Source: Ectobius pallidus (taxonomy: Eukaryota > Arthropoda > Insecta > Blattodea > Ectobiidae). From it: a stretch of DNA of 64,000 bases. The translations under genes and the position numbers were made by a program. Below are positions 23,526 through 34,857 of this stretch, in pieces. Under the pieces are notes generated by a model that ran no database searches, was not told where the DNA came from, and worked only from the letters and a program-made list of their open reading frames with translations. The stretch spans positions 121,802,043 through 121,866,042 of the forward strand of contig CAXKWD010000004.1 of the NCBI GenBank assembly GCA_964059195.1, written 5' to 3'. Numbering within the stretch: the stretch's first letter is position 1; the number at the start of each line of letters is the position of its first letter.

Positions 23526-24459
23526 CCGTATTTGCCAGCGTATAAGATGCACCGGCCTATAAGACTGTTTTATACACATTTTTGAAGAATAAAACTTTAT
23601 TACTGATCATTATAATGAAATTATAGTATTTTAAATATAAAGCAATACTGAACTCTACGTAACTGTAATATTCCCACACTCCACAAGGAAACATAAAAAA
23701 TCGCATACCCTTATATACCCGAATACTACTCGCCCCCAAATAATACCTGCACCCAAATTCTTCAAAAGGAAATTTTGAAAAAATCTATAGCCCCAAATAT
23801 AAAATTATTTTATTCTTAATTAAACAGTTATAATTAACATTACATTACATATAAAATCATATGGTAGACTAAAATAATGTGCATGGTAACAGCCAGCCGA
23901 AATCTGGCCGTCTAAGACGCGCAGCGTAAGACTTTCAACAACAACACTTTCAATTCAGCTGTTCAGCAGGAATCCACACACGATGACGTGCGTCCGACCT
24001 TAGGTCAAAGTCGCATGGAAATTCACCGAACTTTCCCCGAATTATTGGTTCTGCTTATACTGCACTGTTTGCTTGGTGTCTGTACGCTTAAAACTTTGTT
24101 TCAGACTGGCGGACCATGTGAATAAGAAAGCATCTTCTTTGTCTCATTTTCATTTCATTCCAGCTTCGCTACTGTTACACTACACTGTGGGGTTATTACA
24201 AAGCCGATATGGTATAAAATGTCGAAATTCAGATGAGACGAGTCCAGTATTCAAATAATACCCGCACACTAGTTTTTCATCCGCGATTTTTGAAGAAAAT
24301 ACATGGATAGTATCGAGTATATACGGGGTAACTCCGAATAGAGGAAATTTCCAGAATTGAATGTAATAAAAAACTGAGTATAGACGTATAAGACGCACCC
24401 TGTTTTTCAGACCTATTTCCCAAGAAAAAAAAGTGCATCTTATACGCCAGCAAATATGG
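23526..24459. mobile_element. CCGTATTTGCCAGCGTATAAG-ended element, nested
   Basis: The left CCGTATTTGCCAGCGTATAA and its inverted copy ending at 24459 are flanked by TA. It belongs to the same end-type group as 6513-7912 and 8518-9936. Confidence 0.75.
23716..24331. mobile_element. Third-level nested element, TACCCxxATACTxCTCG ends
   Basis: ATACCCGAATACTACTCGCC near 23716 and the inverted partner TACCCCGTATATACTCG near 24331, with TA at the margins, mark a further element inside 23526-24459. The two ends are only moderately similar. Confidence 0.45.
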
Positions 24460-24689
24460 TAGTTATCCACCCATGAGTTTAGTTTGATTAATACTGAAGA
24501 TTTTATAAGTGAAGTGGAATGTCGACCTGCCATTTGGGATGTCAAAAGCGATTACTAATTGATTTATCATGTAGCTACTATTGGCAATACTAGCGGTGAC
24601 CATCACAAGTGACCTACGTGTGTGTTCAATGCAAAAACCGGTGACCGTCACAAGTGACCCAGAGCGAGAAGGCCCTAATAGAACTCTTG

Positions 24690-27018
24690 CAAGACAAAAT
24701 TTCGGCACACTGGCAATGGTCATAGGCCTAAGTAGCAATACATCTCTATCAATAAATAACCACAAAACCACTTCAACAACCAACCTATTTGCTCCTGCAT
24801 TTGAGTGCTGGTCATAAAGGAAAATCCTTACCCAAGGAGTCAGTAAGCCACATAACTCCTATAGAGAAAATTATTTTAATATGCTGATTATTTATTTCTG
24901 TACAGTAAGTGTTCTTGAACAAAGATGGCAATTCACTTGATATGCTCTACTTTTAAAATAAATAAGTTATTGTTGAAAATGAAGCAGCCTCACTTTGCTC
25001 AGCTTCTTGCTTTTCTTTCCAAATTCCAAGCTATGGAAAGTGAGTTCCCCCATGCTTACACAAAGGTTTAGAATTTTAAAGCCCTCCCCCTCTCAAAAAA
25101 ATTAAACCAAGTGAAATATGCTGCTCCATTTCTATCTAAAAAACGTAACACAAGAGCATACAAATTATACAGAACATGTGACCAAATATTAATAGTTTAT
25201 TTTTTAGTTTTCAGTAACTGGCTAACCTGGGCATGTACATCCCCCACTGACTTAACTGGTAGTGAAGTTATAAGACTTGAAGCTTTCACGGTGTGAACCC
25301 CCCTACGGGAATTGTGGAAGGAAGTGCAAGGTTCCCGCCCAAGGAAAGCTAACCTAAATTGAATAATGGACCCGCCCAGAGGATAATTGGGTTTCCCGGG
25401 GAGAACAAGTTAAAAAACTGAGTCCAACATCCAGTTTTAGTTTCGCTTTGATATAATTTGGAAATGCCTTTTGTTTATCTTTTCGATTTTTCCATTTAAA
25501 TAAAAATATAATACATGAAAATTTATAATACAATTTACAGCTAGATATCAGGTACAAGTTTTTATTTACACTAATTAAAATTCATAAATTCTCTCTTTTT
25601 TATTAATTGATACAATTTGTTTAATAATCTTGAAATATTAAAACATGAGCCAGAAGGGCCTCAAATGTAAATAAATTTATTTAAGAAAGCAATTTCTCAA
25701 CTTTGATTTAATTACAAGAAATAGAATAGTCCTGAAAAGTAAAATTTCATTAGTTAGAGGTAACACCCGAAATACTATGTTTGGAGTACCTCTTCGCCCC
25801 AAAACATAGGTTCTTCGCAATAGGCAAAAGAGGTAGTCAACTATTACTTAGAAACTATTACTTAGAAACAGCATAAACTTTACTTAGTTAAAACACAATC
25901 AAACTTTAAGTTAAAAGGTAGCAAAACGCGGCAAGAATGTTTGAGACGAAGCCTAACCTAAAGCGTGCAAAAGGGACTCAAGGAACAGACGCCATGTTAC
26001 TGCCTGGCGGGAGAAGAAAATTAAAAAAACTCATTGCAAGAAAATCTACATGAAGCCAAAAAGAAAGAAAGAAAGAATTACTAAAACTACCTAAAGGACA
26101 GACTGAAAGAAAAGAAAAGACAAGGAAATAACTAATACTCGAAATAAAGGAAGAAATAAGCACAGCGGGGAAGCGTCCCCCACGCTATTTGTATATTTCC
26201 ATTTTCTAAAGCAACTACGTTAAGCCCGAAGTCACAAACATTTCTGCCAGCGTGAAAACACCTAACAACAAAATTATAACATGAATTAAAGCTTTACTTG
26301 GCAAAAGGACAAAACAACACTGTTTTGTTCTTACACGGGCTTATGGCCCCGACTAACCTCTGGTGATAGCCATATTGGAAGAGGGAGATGCCGGAAGTGA
26401 CGAAAACAAATAGCCGTGAAACAAAATAATACACTTTACCGCCAGATAGCGCCTAAACACGCAGAGCAAACAGTTGAAACTTGAGGAACTTGCGAACTCT
26501 TGCCGATAGTCGGCGCCACTGTACGTAAACAAAGAAAATGGCCGACAGTAAGTAAAAACAATTGAGACGGCGTTAATGCCGGCTCAGGTGCTGATTGCTT
26601 AAGATGGCTTCTGGGTTATCAGCCTTGTCAAAATTATAAGGCTCGAGAAGCCATCTTAAGTGGTAGTGAAAGTATTACAAAGAATTCGTAATCCAGCAAA
26701 CGATTACCTGCAACATCATCATTCAAGGTAAACAATTATATGTTGACACAAGAAAGCATTCAAGGAAAATGGAACGGGTGAATTTACAGGAACAAGCTGA
26801 GCATTTTTCAAATCTCTGACCTTCCTTCTGATTCAACTAGTTGAACATAATATACATCATGTGTGCTTCTACTTACTTGTTCAGATAACTTATTCAACCT
26901 ACTTCAACCTGTGAATCAGTTTATATACAAACATAGCCTCAGCAGTATAAATGTTTAAATGTTTGGTTACACAATTTTAGTACTATTAGTAGTTTATTTT
27001 AATATTAAAAAATCTTAC
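24690..27018. other. Intron of the MTMR-like gene with an unclassified repeat
   Basis: No coding signal. Two direct TGGTAGTGAA words (about 25257 and 26662) bracket roughly 1.4 kb that starts near GACTTGAAGCTTTCACGGTG and ends in the hairpin at 26597-26661. This could be an insertion with target duplication, but I cannot name its class. Confidence 0.4.
26597..26661. repeat. Hairpin with 15-bp arms
   Basis: CTTAAGATGGCTTCT and its exact reverse complement AGAAGCCATCTTAAG bracket a ~35-base interior that itself contains a smaller CAGCCTTG/AAGGCT pair. It lies beside the direct repeat TGGTAGTGAA. Confidence 0.75.
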
Positions 27019-27153
27019 CTAGGCGATAACTGAAATCCTTGATTTATTGCCGACAGTCTCCACCCCTCACAACCTGTTCGAGATAATTCTTCTTCCCAAT
27101 CAGCCAGACCTCGAAATGAACATACATCTCGCTGGCAGTTATAATAAGGTTCT
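27019..27153 (-). CDS. MTMR10/12-like protein, exon 5 of those found
   Basis: Acceptor TTTTTCAG and donor GTAAGA. The exon completes an Arg codon from exon 4 and ends in phase 2. It encodes EPYYNCQRDVCSFRGLADW, then EEELSRTGCEGWRLSAINQ and GFQLSP. The DW-E-L-R-T-G-x-WRLSxIN pattern is the conserved start of the myotubularin phosphatase-like domain. The frame is open across the exon. Confidence 0.95.
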
Positions 27154-27391
27154 CTGAAAAATAATTTAAATGAACTAATGAAAAGTAGGCATTTTCACCC
27201 AAAAATAAATCTGCAATAATTGACATTGATATTTATTGTACTAAGAAAAGATTACAAGCAAATTCTACTGGTTCTGATGCTGATAATTTTCTCAGCAGAC
27301 CACTTAAATTAAATAACACATAATTAGTGGTGTGTATAGGCACAGGGAAGGGACTGCTGAAAGGGACAGTTTAGTCTCATTAATCATTATA

Positions 27392-28064
27392 CAGTGAGTC
27401 CATTTTATGAGAAACCTCGCATCACTGCCGCATTGCCGTGCTAGCATCGCATTGCATCGCAGTTGTACAAAGCATACAAGCGGTTGCTTCGGTGTGTTGT
27501 AGTGAGACGCTTGTCTATTGTTGTCGTGTGCTACATAAGACAATAATTGAAAATGTATACGGTTGAACAGAGAAATTATTTGGTGGAATGTTACTTATTG
27601 AGAAATAACCATAGAAGGAGCGTTCGGAGATTTTCTCATAAATATCCTGACTGTACCAACCTTACAAAATCGTGTCTTTCGAAGTTGATGAAAAAGTGGC
27701 ATACAACAGGTTCAGTTTGTGACATACCGAAGAAGCGTGAAAGGCATGTTTTAAGGCCGAAATAACACGTGCAGTGCAGTGTATAACCGAAGTGGAATTA
27801 TAGAAAGTGGCAAATAATTTGTTTAAACGATGTCAGGCATGTCTTACTGCTGACGGGGGTCATTTTCAACAGTATCTCAAATATGGTGAGTAATAAGCCT
27901 TTACATGTAGGCCTATTTTGACAATAAATTGGTTGTATTGTTTCTAAAGTCTTGATTTGCCGGTAGTAACGGAACACGGTTCCCGCCGGTGCAAGCACAA
28001 CAGCAGGGAAAATGTGAGCAGGGGCAACGCTGTTAAAAAGTTTCCGCATAAAATGGCCTCCCTG
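27392..28064 (+). mobile_element. Tc1/mariner-like element, internally deleted
   Basis: The ends CAGTGAGTCCATTTTATGAG and inverted CAGGGAGGCCATTTTATGCG are flanked by TA. A plus-strand frame at 27553-27765 encodes MYTVEQRNYLVECYLL, then RRFSHKYPDC and KLMKKWHTTGSV, an N-terminal helix-turn-helix of the type called DUF4817. Downstream, a decayed NNLFKRCQACLTADGGHF tail resembles the transposase C-terminus, so the catalytic middle has been lost. Confidence 0.75.
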
Positions 28065-28082
28065 TAGTTCACATTCAATACA

Positions 28083-28193
28083 TTAATATTGATAATAATA
28101 CCAATAATATTAAAATAATAACAGCAATATTAACAATAATACTAATACTACTACTATTACTAATACAATAATAATAATAATAATAATAATAAA
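28083..28193. repeat. AAT-rich microsatellite
   Basis: Imperfect (AAT)n/(ATT)n run, cleanest at about 28165-28192. Confidence 0.9.
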
Positions 28194-29322
28194 ATTGGAA
28201 AAAATAGGTTTCTTCTCAGTTCCCATCACCTACAATTTCCCTTTCAGAGGGAGGTGGATGCACGACTCAAGAGGGTGCCACACACTTTGAAGAGAGACTA
28301 ATTAGAAAATATTTGATTACATTGAATGAAGTGAAATTAATTTCAGATGTAGTCCAGTCAATGAATGCTCTAAAGTGGGTGTAGAGGGAAATGGAAGGAA
28401 CCCAATTTTTCACTTTGGGACTTTGATTGGACTAGATAGAAGGTAAACATACTAAAAGTCCCCACTCCTACTGGGGGGCAGGGGGCCCATAGAAGATCCC
28501 TCTTTTTGGTTTTTCGCTTATATTTTGAAAACTATCGGTTCTAGCGATAAGACCGCTCTTCAAAAATTATCCACAAGATTGATCCCATTCAGTTTTTCAC
28601 TCTCACATAGTTTCCGAGAAATCCACGCTCAATGTTTGCTAATTTAGAAAAAAATATATTTTGCCTCCCGTTTTTTGCTATATTTGATCTACTTACTCTT
28701 CGGCCCCTCGTCCTATGAAAATGTCAGAAGAAAGGAAGTTGTAGAGCATTAAAGTGCTACAAGAATATATGTTATTTTACTATATATCTTTAATCGTTCG
28801 ACAGTTAGAGCAATTTTAACTTTATGTGTAAATTCCGAGATTTTGCAGAAAAAGTTAATCTTATTTTCTGCTATTCCACTGCTCTAACTGTATATAAAAG
28901 ACAATATATGCTTATTTATATGCATAAATAGTACATACTACATATAAGTTGCACATAAAGAAACTATATGTATATATTATGTATTATATAATATATTTTC
29001 AAATATATATGTAGTTCTTCAAAAGTAATATTGTTCGGTGTCGTTGAATACCATTTTCGACAACCCCAATCAAGTGGAACCACTTTGAGAGCTCCATCTT
29101 TCACCCATACAGAAATACGACTATGTGTGATGGAAATTGACAATTTATCGAGGATCGCTGAATCTTTATTGTTATTTAAGAGCCATAATAACCCTCTACA
29201 TAGGCAATAATACTTGTATTCAATGTATATAATATATAATTTACAGTTAATATACATTATATATATTAACTGTATATTTGCTCTGCAAAGGAATCGAGGT
29301 AAGGTGATTCCAGAGTCAACGC

Positions 29323-30098
29323 CATTTTTATTTTTTATTTTTTTATTTTTTATTTTTTTATTTTTTAAATTTATTTATTATTTTTACATTTTATTACTTA
29401 CATTATTTCACATTTATTACAAGTAAAAACAAATAAAACCAACATTCCCCTATATGAGCAAAGCTCTTGTTTAGGAGGTATAGTAGATTAATATAAATCT
29501 GTTATATATCAATGCACAAGTACACGGACCTCCTGTTAAGTATATAACAAACAAAAAATTATAAATGTACGAGTACAATGTATACAAAAATAATTTGGCA
29601 GCATTAACCAGTGGTTTATATAGAATTTACAAAAATAAATAAATAAATAAAAAAAATTAAATAAATAAACTGGGTTGAAACATTGAAAGACCAAACCAAA
29701 TTAAAGTTGTGCTATTAATATTATATAATAATTTTTTTATTTTAAGATTGTAATTTACATATTCAGGGTGCTCAGCAATAAAATTGTTATACAATTTTGA
29801 ACCATAGTTTTGACCATGTAATTGCCCCTTGGTCGTCTTACATTTTGATTCAGCAAAACGAAGAATGGAGTTTCTTCTTATATTGACAATGACTTTAGGA
29901 AATAAATTTAGATCTGTTTTTATGACAATATATTAATAATTTTAACTTATAAAGCTTTTCGATTTTCATAACACTGGATTCAACATATAATAGTTTTGAG
30001 GGGTAATCAATAGGTTTATTTAAACAAATTTTTATTATTCTCTTTTGAAGTAAATTAATTTTGTACAAAGTTGTGCTAAAAAGAAATTTGTGCTAAGA
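29323..30098 (-). mobile_element. LINE fragment, minus strand, in left palindrome arm
   Basis: Minus-strand translation of about 30060-29780 reads INLLQKRIIKICLNKPIDYP and KLYKLKLLI, the C-terminal 'thumb' region of Jockey/CR1-like reverse transcriptases, with several stops. The 3' end is a (TTTTATT)n-type tail at about 29325-29370. The right arm of the palindrome reads straight through the corresponding point, so this is a later insertion. Confidence 0.7.
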
Positions 30099-30379
30099 AA
30101 TTTGTATATCACTTTTTTTACTGACACATTTACTCATAATTTTTTTGTTAAACTATGTTACATTTATTTTAATAATATATTTACACCTAATAGTAAAATT
30201 AAACAGTAATAATTATCAATTCCTGCTCTATTCGAGTGGGAGGGTCCTGGCTCGTTGTGGGAATTTGGTCCTGGGATGGGTTCTGCTTCGTCTTCTTCTT
30301 CATCCAATGAGAAATGGGATAAATCTTCGAGGATATCTGGCAAAGGATCGATGTAGATTATGGTGATTTCTTCATGAGG

Positions 30380-30890
30380 CCCCAATTAAGACAGTTCTGG
30401 TAGTTTTGGCAGGCCGGAGAACACTTGAGATACATTTCTGTATCCGCATTTGGTAGAGGCACAATCCTTTGTGCACCGACAAAAAATTATTTTTAAGATT
30501 TCATCTGCTGCAGACTGCTGCTCATTGTGCACTGGGGTTAGAAATTTGTTGGTGGTTAGTTGCCACTCATAGATGTTTCAACCACATCTGGACTTGATGA
30601 TAAGTCCTTCAAGAATATTTTGCTGCCCCCCCCCCCCCTTAGTTGGTGGGAGGCATGAGATGTCCAGTTTGATATTGGCTACAGATTAAACAAAGGAATG
30701 CTATGCATTTCGAGATTTCTCTTTACAGCTTCCTCTATATCATCCTTGGTTGAGGAAGGGTCTGAGAAAACTGCAGCAGCTCCCTGTACGTATGTAGACT
30801 TCAAATACAGTTTGATAAATCCCATTTTACTATTTCGGAAGGCTGCTGAGGTGGTATCACACCCAGTGAAGGCGTGTGCACCACCACCAT
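30380..30890 (-). pseudogene. Long-TIR element protein, C-terminal part, frameshifted
   Basis: Reading from 30885 down: HAFTGCDTTSAAFRNSKMGF, KLYLKSTYVQGAAAVFSD, an interrupted stretch near 30550-30660, then EILKIIFCRCTKDCASTKCG. After a one-base frameshift it continues LKCSPACQNYQNCLN, followed by an acidic region (DEEEDEAEPIPGPN at about 30290). The cysteine-rich tail resembles CXC-type zinc motifs. HAFTGCDTTS is a conserved block I remember from many predicted arthropod and cnidarian proteins of unknown function. The frameshift and the gap make this copy inactive. Confidence 0.65.
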
Positions 30891-31155
30891 ATGCGGATGC
30901 AGAAAGGCATCTCTCAAGTGTTTCCCTGCCTGCCAAAACTGCCAGGGGAACTGTCTTAATGGAGGCCCCCTCTTATGTACTTGGGAACTTATGAGGATGA
31001 AGAACTCATCATCATCCTCAAAGATTTATCCCCTTTCTCATCAGATGAAGAAGAAAACGTAGTAGAACCCACCCCAGGACCAAATTCCCATGACATACCA
31101 GGACCTCCCGCTCAAAGAGAGCCAGGAGTTTATAACAATTATTACAGTTTAATTG
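30884..31155 (+). pseudogene. Inverted second copy of the CXC and acidic tail
   Basis: The plus strand encodes CGCRKASLKCFPACQNCQGN, CLNGGP, then in another frame LSPFSSDEEENVVEPTPGPN and YNNYYSL. This is the same tail as at 30164-30480 on the minus strand. It is the inner part of the right palindrome arm, so the tail was copied in inverted orientation and joined directly to the antisense of HAFTGC. Open frames read on the opposite strand here are shadows. Confidence 0.65.
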
Positions 31156-31157
31156 TA

Positions 31158-31668
31158 GTAGTAGTAGTAGTAGTAGTAAATGATTTATTTTGCCATTCAG
31201 AGTTAAGGCCATAAGGCCTTCTCTTCCACTCAACCAGGTTTCAGAAAATATATACAATGTAGGTTTACATAAATAGCAAAGTAGTGGATAAGAGACTTAT
31301 GACTAATACTAAGAGTAAGGTTAAGGCTAATCATAATAATAAATTAAATAAGTAAAAAGCATAGGCTTCATAGAAAGCATAAGTGTCATCAAAGAAAATA
31401 ATAATAATGTTACAAGCAAAACAAGGCATATGTAAAATTATGTTATAATGGAAATTTAACTCTAGCTATAGATACATTATAAGGAGTCTAAGTAATGCTA
31501 TGTACAATGAGCGATGGAGTGACTACAAAGAGCTAGTTCTGTTCAGTGGGCAATAATTGTTTAATAAGCGCAGATTTGAAAGAGTGTACACTCCGACTAC
31601 CCCTGATATCTTGTGACAAGGAATTCCAAGAACGGGCTGTGGCTATGGTGAATGAGTGAATTGTACTA
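31158..31668 (-). mobile_element. LINE 3' end, minus strand, in right palindrome arm
   Basis: Minus-strand translation near 31660-31530 reads HSFTIATARSWNSLSQDIRG, SRSVHSFKSALIKQLL, a C-terminal pattern common to Jockey/CR1/L2 LINEs. The 3' UTR contains the GGAAGAGAAGGCC block also at 5009-5380. The tail is (TAC)n at 31158-31178 preceded by AATAAA. Confidence 0.7.
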
Positions 31669-32724
31669 TAAGATGTGAATATATTATTCAATTAAATATA
31701 ACATAATTTAACAAAAACATTTACAAGTTAATGAGTTCATAAAAAAAGTTATGTACAAATTGTTATTGACTCTGAAATATATATATATTAACTATACATT
31801 GTATATTATATACATTGAATTCAAGTATTATTGCCTATGTAGAGGTTGTTATGGCTCCAAAATAACAATAAAGATTCAGTGATCCTCGATAAATTGACAA
31901 TTTCCATCACATATAGTCATTGTATTTCTGTAGGGGTGAGAGATGGAGCTCTCAAAGTGGTTCCATTAGATTCGGGGTGTCGAAAATAGTATTCAACGAC
32001 ACTAAATGATATTACTTTTGAAGAACTGCACATATGGGTCTACTTGAAAATGTATCATATAATAGGTCTACATATATACATATAATTTTTTTATGGGCAA
32101 CTTATATGTAGTACATACTTTTTATACATATAAATATGTATATATTGGCTTTTATTTACAGTTAGAGCAGTGGAATAACAGAAAATACAATAGTTAAGTT
32201 TTTTCTGCAAAATCTCGGAATTTACACATAAATCTAAAATTGCTCTAACTTTCGAACGATTCAAGATAAACAGTAAAATAACATATAATCGCGAAGAAAA
32301 TTTAATGCTCTACAACTTCCTTTCTTAAGATATTTTTGTAGAACGAAGGGCCAAAGAATTAGTACGTCAAATATGGCAAAAAACGTGAGGGAAAATATAT
32401 TTGTTTCAAAATCAGTGAACTTTGAGCGCGGATACCTTGGAAACTATGCAAGATAGCAAAAAACTGAATGGGATCAATATTGTGGATAATTATCTCTGCT
32501 TTAATTTTATGCAGAGAAGTCTTATCACTAGGACCGATGGTTTCCGAGATATAAGTGAAAAACCAAAAAGAGGGACATTCTACGGGCCCCCCTGCCCCCA
32601 GCCCACCTCCTAGGAGTGGGGATTTTTAGTTTGTTTACTGTCTAACTAGTCCAAACAAAGTCCCAAAGTAAAAAATTGTGTTCCTTCCATTTTCCTCTAC
32701 AACTTTTCGTTGACTGGACTAATG

Positions 32725-33590
32725 TATTGTAGGCCTATCTGGCTATGCTAAGTGAACAAACAAATTACACAGTTGTCAGAGTATATGCATCTAGATGTGT
32801 CTGTAACAAGAGTTCTTGACTTTCTGTATAGAATATCATAGTAAAACCCTTGATATAGTAACAACAGTCTTTTCAGGTCTTGTAGAAGTATGCTGAGCAA
32901 AGTGCATAGGACATAGATTAATTTATTTAAAATATTACAGTTAGCTAGCAAGGAATAAAACCTAAGAATCCGGGCCATAGTCATCACTCATCACTTTTGA
33001 ATATCTGCCTCTAAGCTTCAAAATGGGGGGGGGGGGGAAGATGAAATCGTTAAAAAGTGGTTGACTTCAGAGGATAAATCTAAACTCTGAGCTGACACAG
33101 CAAGTTGCTGCTTTTTGATTAATTAATTAATAATTTAAGATAAAAAGTTGAAAATGGTCACAATATATTTTAAAAAATTAAGATCTCAGTGAATTTTTAT
33201 ATATTTTTATTAACTTGCAATTTTATATTATGAGCCATGAAAACCAAGGGGAAAATTGAATATGGTTTCCCCAGTGGTAAAGGCAAATGCTGAATTAGAT
33301 ATTTACATACCATGAATCATCCCCACCATTTTATCTTGTATCATATCCATTAAAATTAATATCAGTTGAAAATTACTCCATAAAAATGCACAAATAATAG
33401 AAACAATTGACAATCAATAGTTCCAAGGCCTACTTTACTGTATAGATACACACATCCCGAACTTCTGATATGGCCTCACAGCTAAAAGGAGTATAACTGA
33501 ATTAATTAATTAATTAATTTAAAGAAAACATAACAGTTATTTTAATAACAGCTAATAAATAACGACGAGAACAACAACAACAACAATAAT
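32725..33590. other. Intron of the MTMR-like gene
   Basis: AT-rich with a G run (33006-33019) and (AATT)n near 33500-33519; no coding or element ends recognised. Confidence 0.5.
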
Positions 33591-33596
33591 AATAAT

Positions 33597-34028
33597 TAGG
33601 GATGGGTCGATACCAGATTTTCTCGATACTCGATACTGATACATGATTTTTCCTCGATACTCGATACTTCGATACTCGATACCTTCAACATTTCCAGTTT
33701 CAATAAATAGGTACATTAAAAATTAAAATTTGAGTGAACTTTGTAATACCAACTAAATTAATTAAGTCTGCATATTTAATGAGACAAAATTTAATATCAT
33801 CAGTAGCCTATAATTATTTTTTAAACTATACATTAAAACTAAAATTAGTTTTTTAAACAGTCCACTTACAAGTTTTTGTTCAAAAATACTGGCATTCTCA
33901 CTTAATTGCAGAATTTCAGAATTACAAAAGTATCGAAAAAGTATTGAAAAATTATCAAGCGAGTTTTCTGAAGTATCGTTCGATGCCGATACCATGCAAG
34001 TATCGAGAGTATCGAGGACCCATCCCTA
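33597..34028. mobile_element. hAT-like MITE with CGATACTCGATAC repeats
   Basis: The ends TAGGGATGGGTC (left) and GACCCATCCCTA (right) are inverted. They are flanked by ATAATAAT on both sides (33589-33596, 34029-34036), although that word is low-complexity. Subterminal TCGATACTCGATAC words are clustered near both ends. Confidence 0.75.
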
Positions 34029-34037
34029 ATAATAATA

Positions 34038-34728
34038 CGAGGGAGAATCAAATGAAAACCGCAATTAATTTTGTCTATTATTTTACTGCAGGAAGAATGC
34101 TTGCTTGTACATTATTTTTCCACATAGTCCCCTCCCAGTTCAATGCACTTACGCCACCTGATAGGAAGTGCTTTGATACCACGTGAGAAAAATGATTTTG
34201 GTTGTCACTACAGCCACTCGTGCACTGCCTATTGGACATCTTCATCAGACTTGAACTTCTGCCCTCCAAGGTGCTCCTTTAATGGACCAAAGATGTGGAA
34301 ATCTGATGGTGACAAATCTGGCGAGTATGGTGGATGTAGGAGGCACTTGAAGTGAATGTCATCTATGGTTTTCATGGTTGCACGAGCAGAATGAGGACGG
34401 GCGTTATCATGTTGAAGCAAAACACCTGCACTCAGCAATCCCCTTCGCTTTGGTACCATTAGACTTCCACATCTTTGGTCCATTAAAGGAACACCTTGGT
34501 GGCATAAGCTCAAGTCTGATGAAGACCATCCAATCGGCAGTGCACAAGTGGCTACAGCGTCAACCCAAATAATTTTTCTCATGCGGTATCAAAGCACTTC
34601 CTATCCGATGGCGCATGTGCATTGAACTAGGAGGGGACTATGTGGAAAAATAATATACAAGCAAGCATTCTTCCTGCAGTAAAATAGTGGAAAAAAATTA
34701 ATTGCGGTTTTCATTTGATACTCCCTTG
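34038..34728. mobile_element. mariner-derived palindromic element
   Basis: TA-flanked ends begin CGAGGGAGAATCAAATGA (left) with the inverted copy at the right. Each arm, about 250-350 bp, encodes the same C-terminal mariner transposase segment facing outward. The left arm (minus strand, 34229-34420) gives QHDNARPHSARATMKTID, HPPYSPDLSPSDFHIF and GPLKEHLGG. The right arm gives LDFHIFGPLKEHLGG on the plus strand. D in HDNARPH and D in PSDFH are catalytic positions of the family. An inverted duplication of a transposon end explains it; no full transposase remains. Confidence 0.8.
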
Positions 34729-34857
34729 TAATAAAATAAATTAATAATAATAATTTCACTGATAATAACAAAAAAAAATAGTAATAATAATGTACTAACA
34801 AGTTAAATGTTTACAATGCCAGAATCGTGTAAAATAATTAACTTTTTTGAAAGGCCA

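Larger units (their letters stand above)
23232..24675. mobile_element. PIF/Harbinger-like element, TAA target
   Basis: The left end GAGCCTTTTCACACTTGGTT and the right end (inverted GGGCCTTCTCGCTCTGGGTC) are flanked by TAA (23229-23231, 24676-24678). Subterminal repeats of GTCACTTGTGAC-type words occur at both ends. A 3-bp TAA/TTA target and GGGCCT-type ends are PIF/Harbinger traits. No transposase remains; another element is nested inside. Confidence 0.7.
28350..32721. mobile_element. Long-TIR element, giant imperfect palindrome copy
   Basis: Both outer ends start TAGTCCAGTCAA and are inverted to one another. The inverted similarity runs inward for about 900 bp on each side through AAGTCCCCACTCCT, TTTTTGGTTTTTC and AT-rich segments. 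It then continues through the coding tail of the element, so the arms almost meet near 30480-30885. Each arm has its own LINE insertion (29323-30098 left, 31158-31668 right). The central spacer carries a minus-strand protein fragment. Related arms occur at 52261, 52946 and 57918. Confidence 0.8.

Noticed and set aside
30698..30994. 98-residue plus-strand frame
   Set aside because: Largely antisense to the HAFTGC fragment of the long-TIR element.
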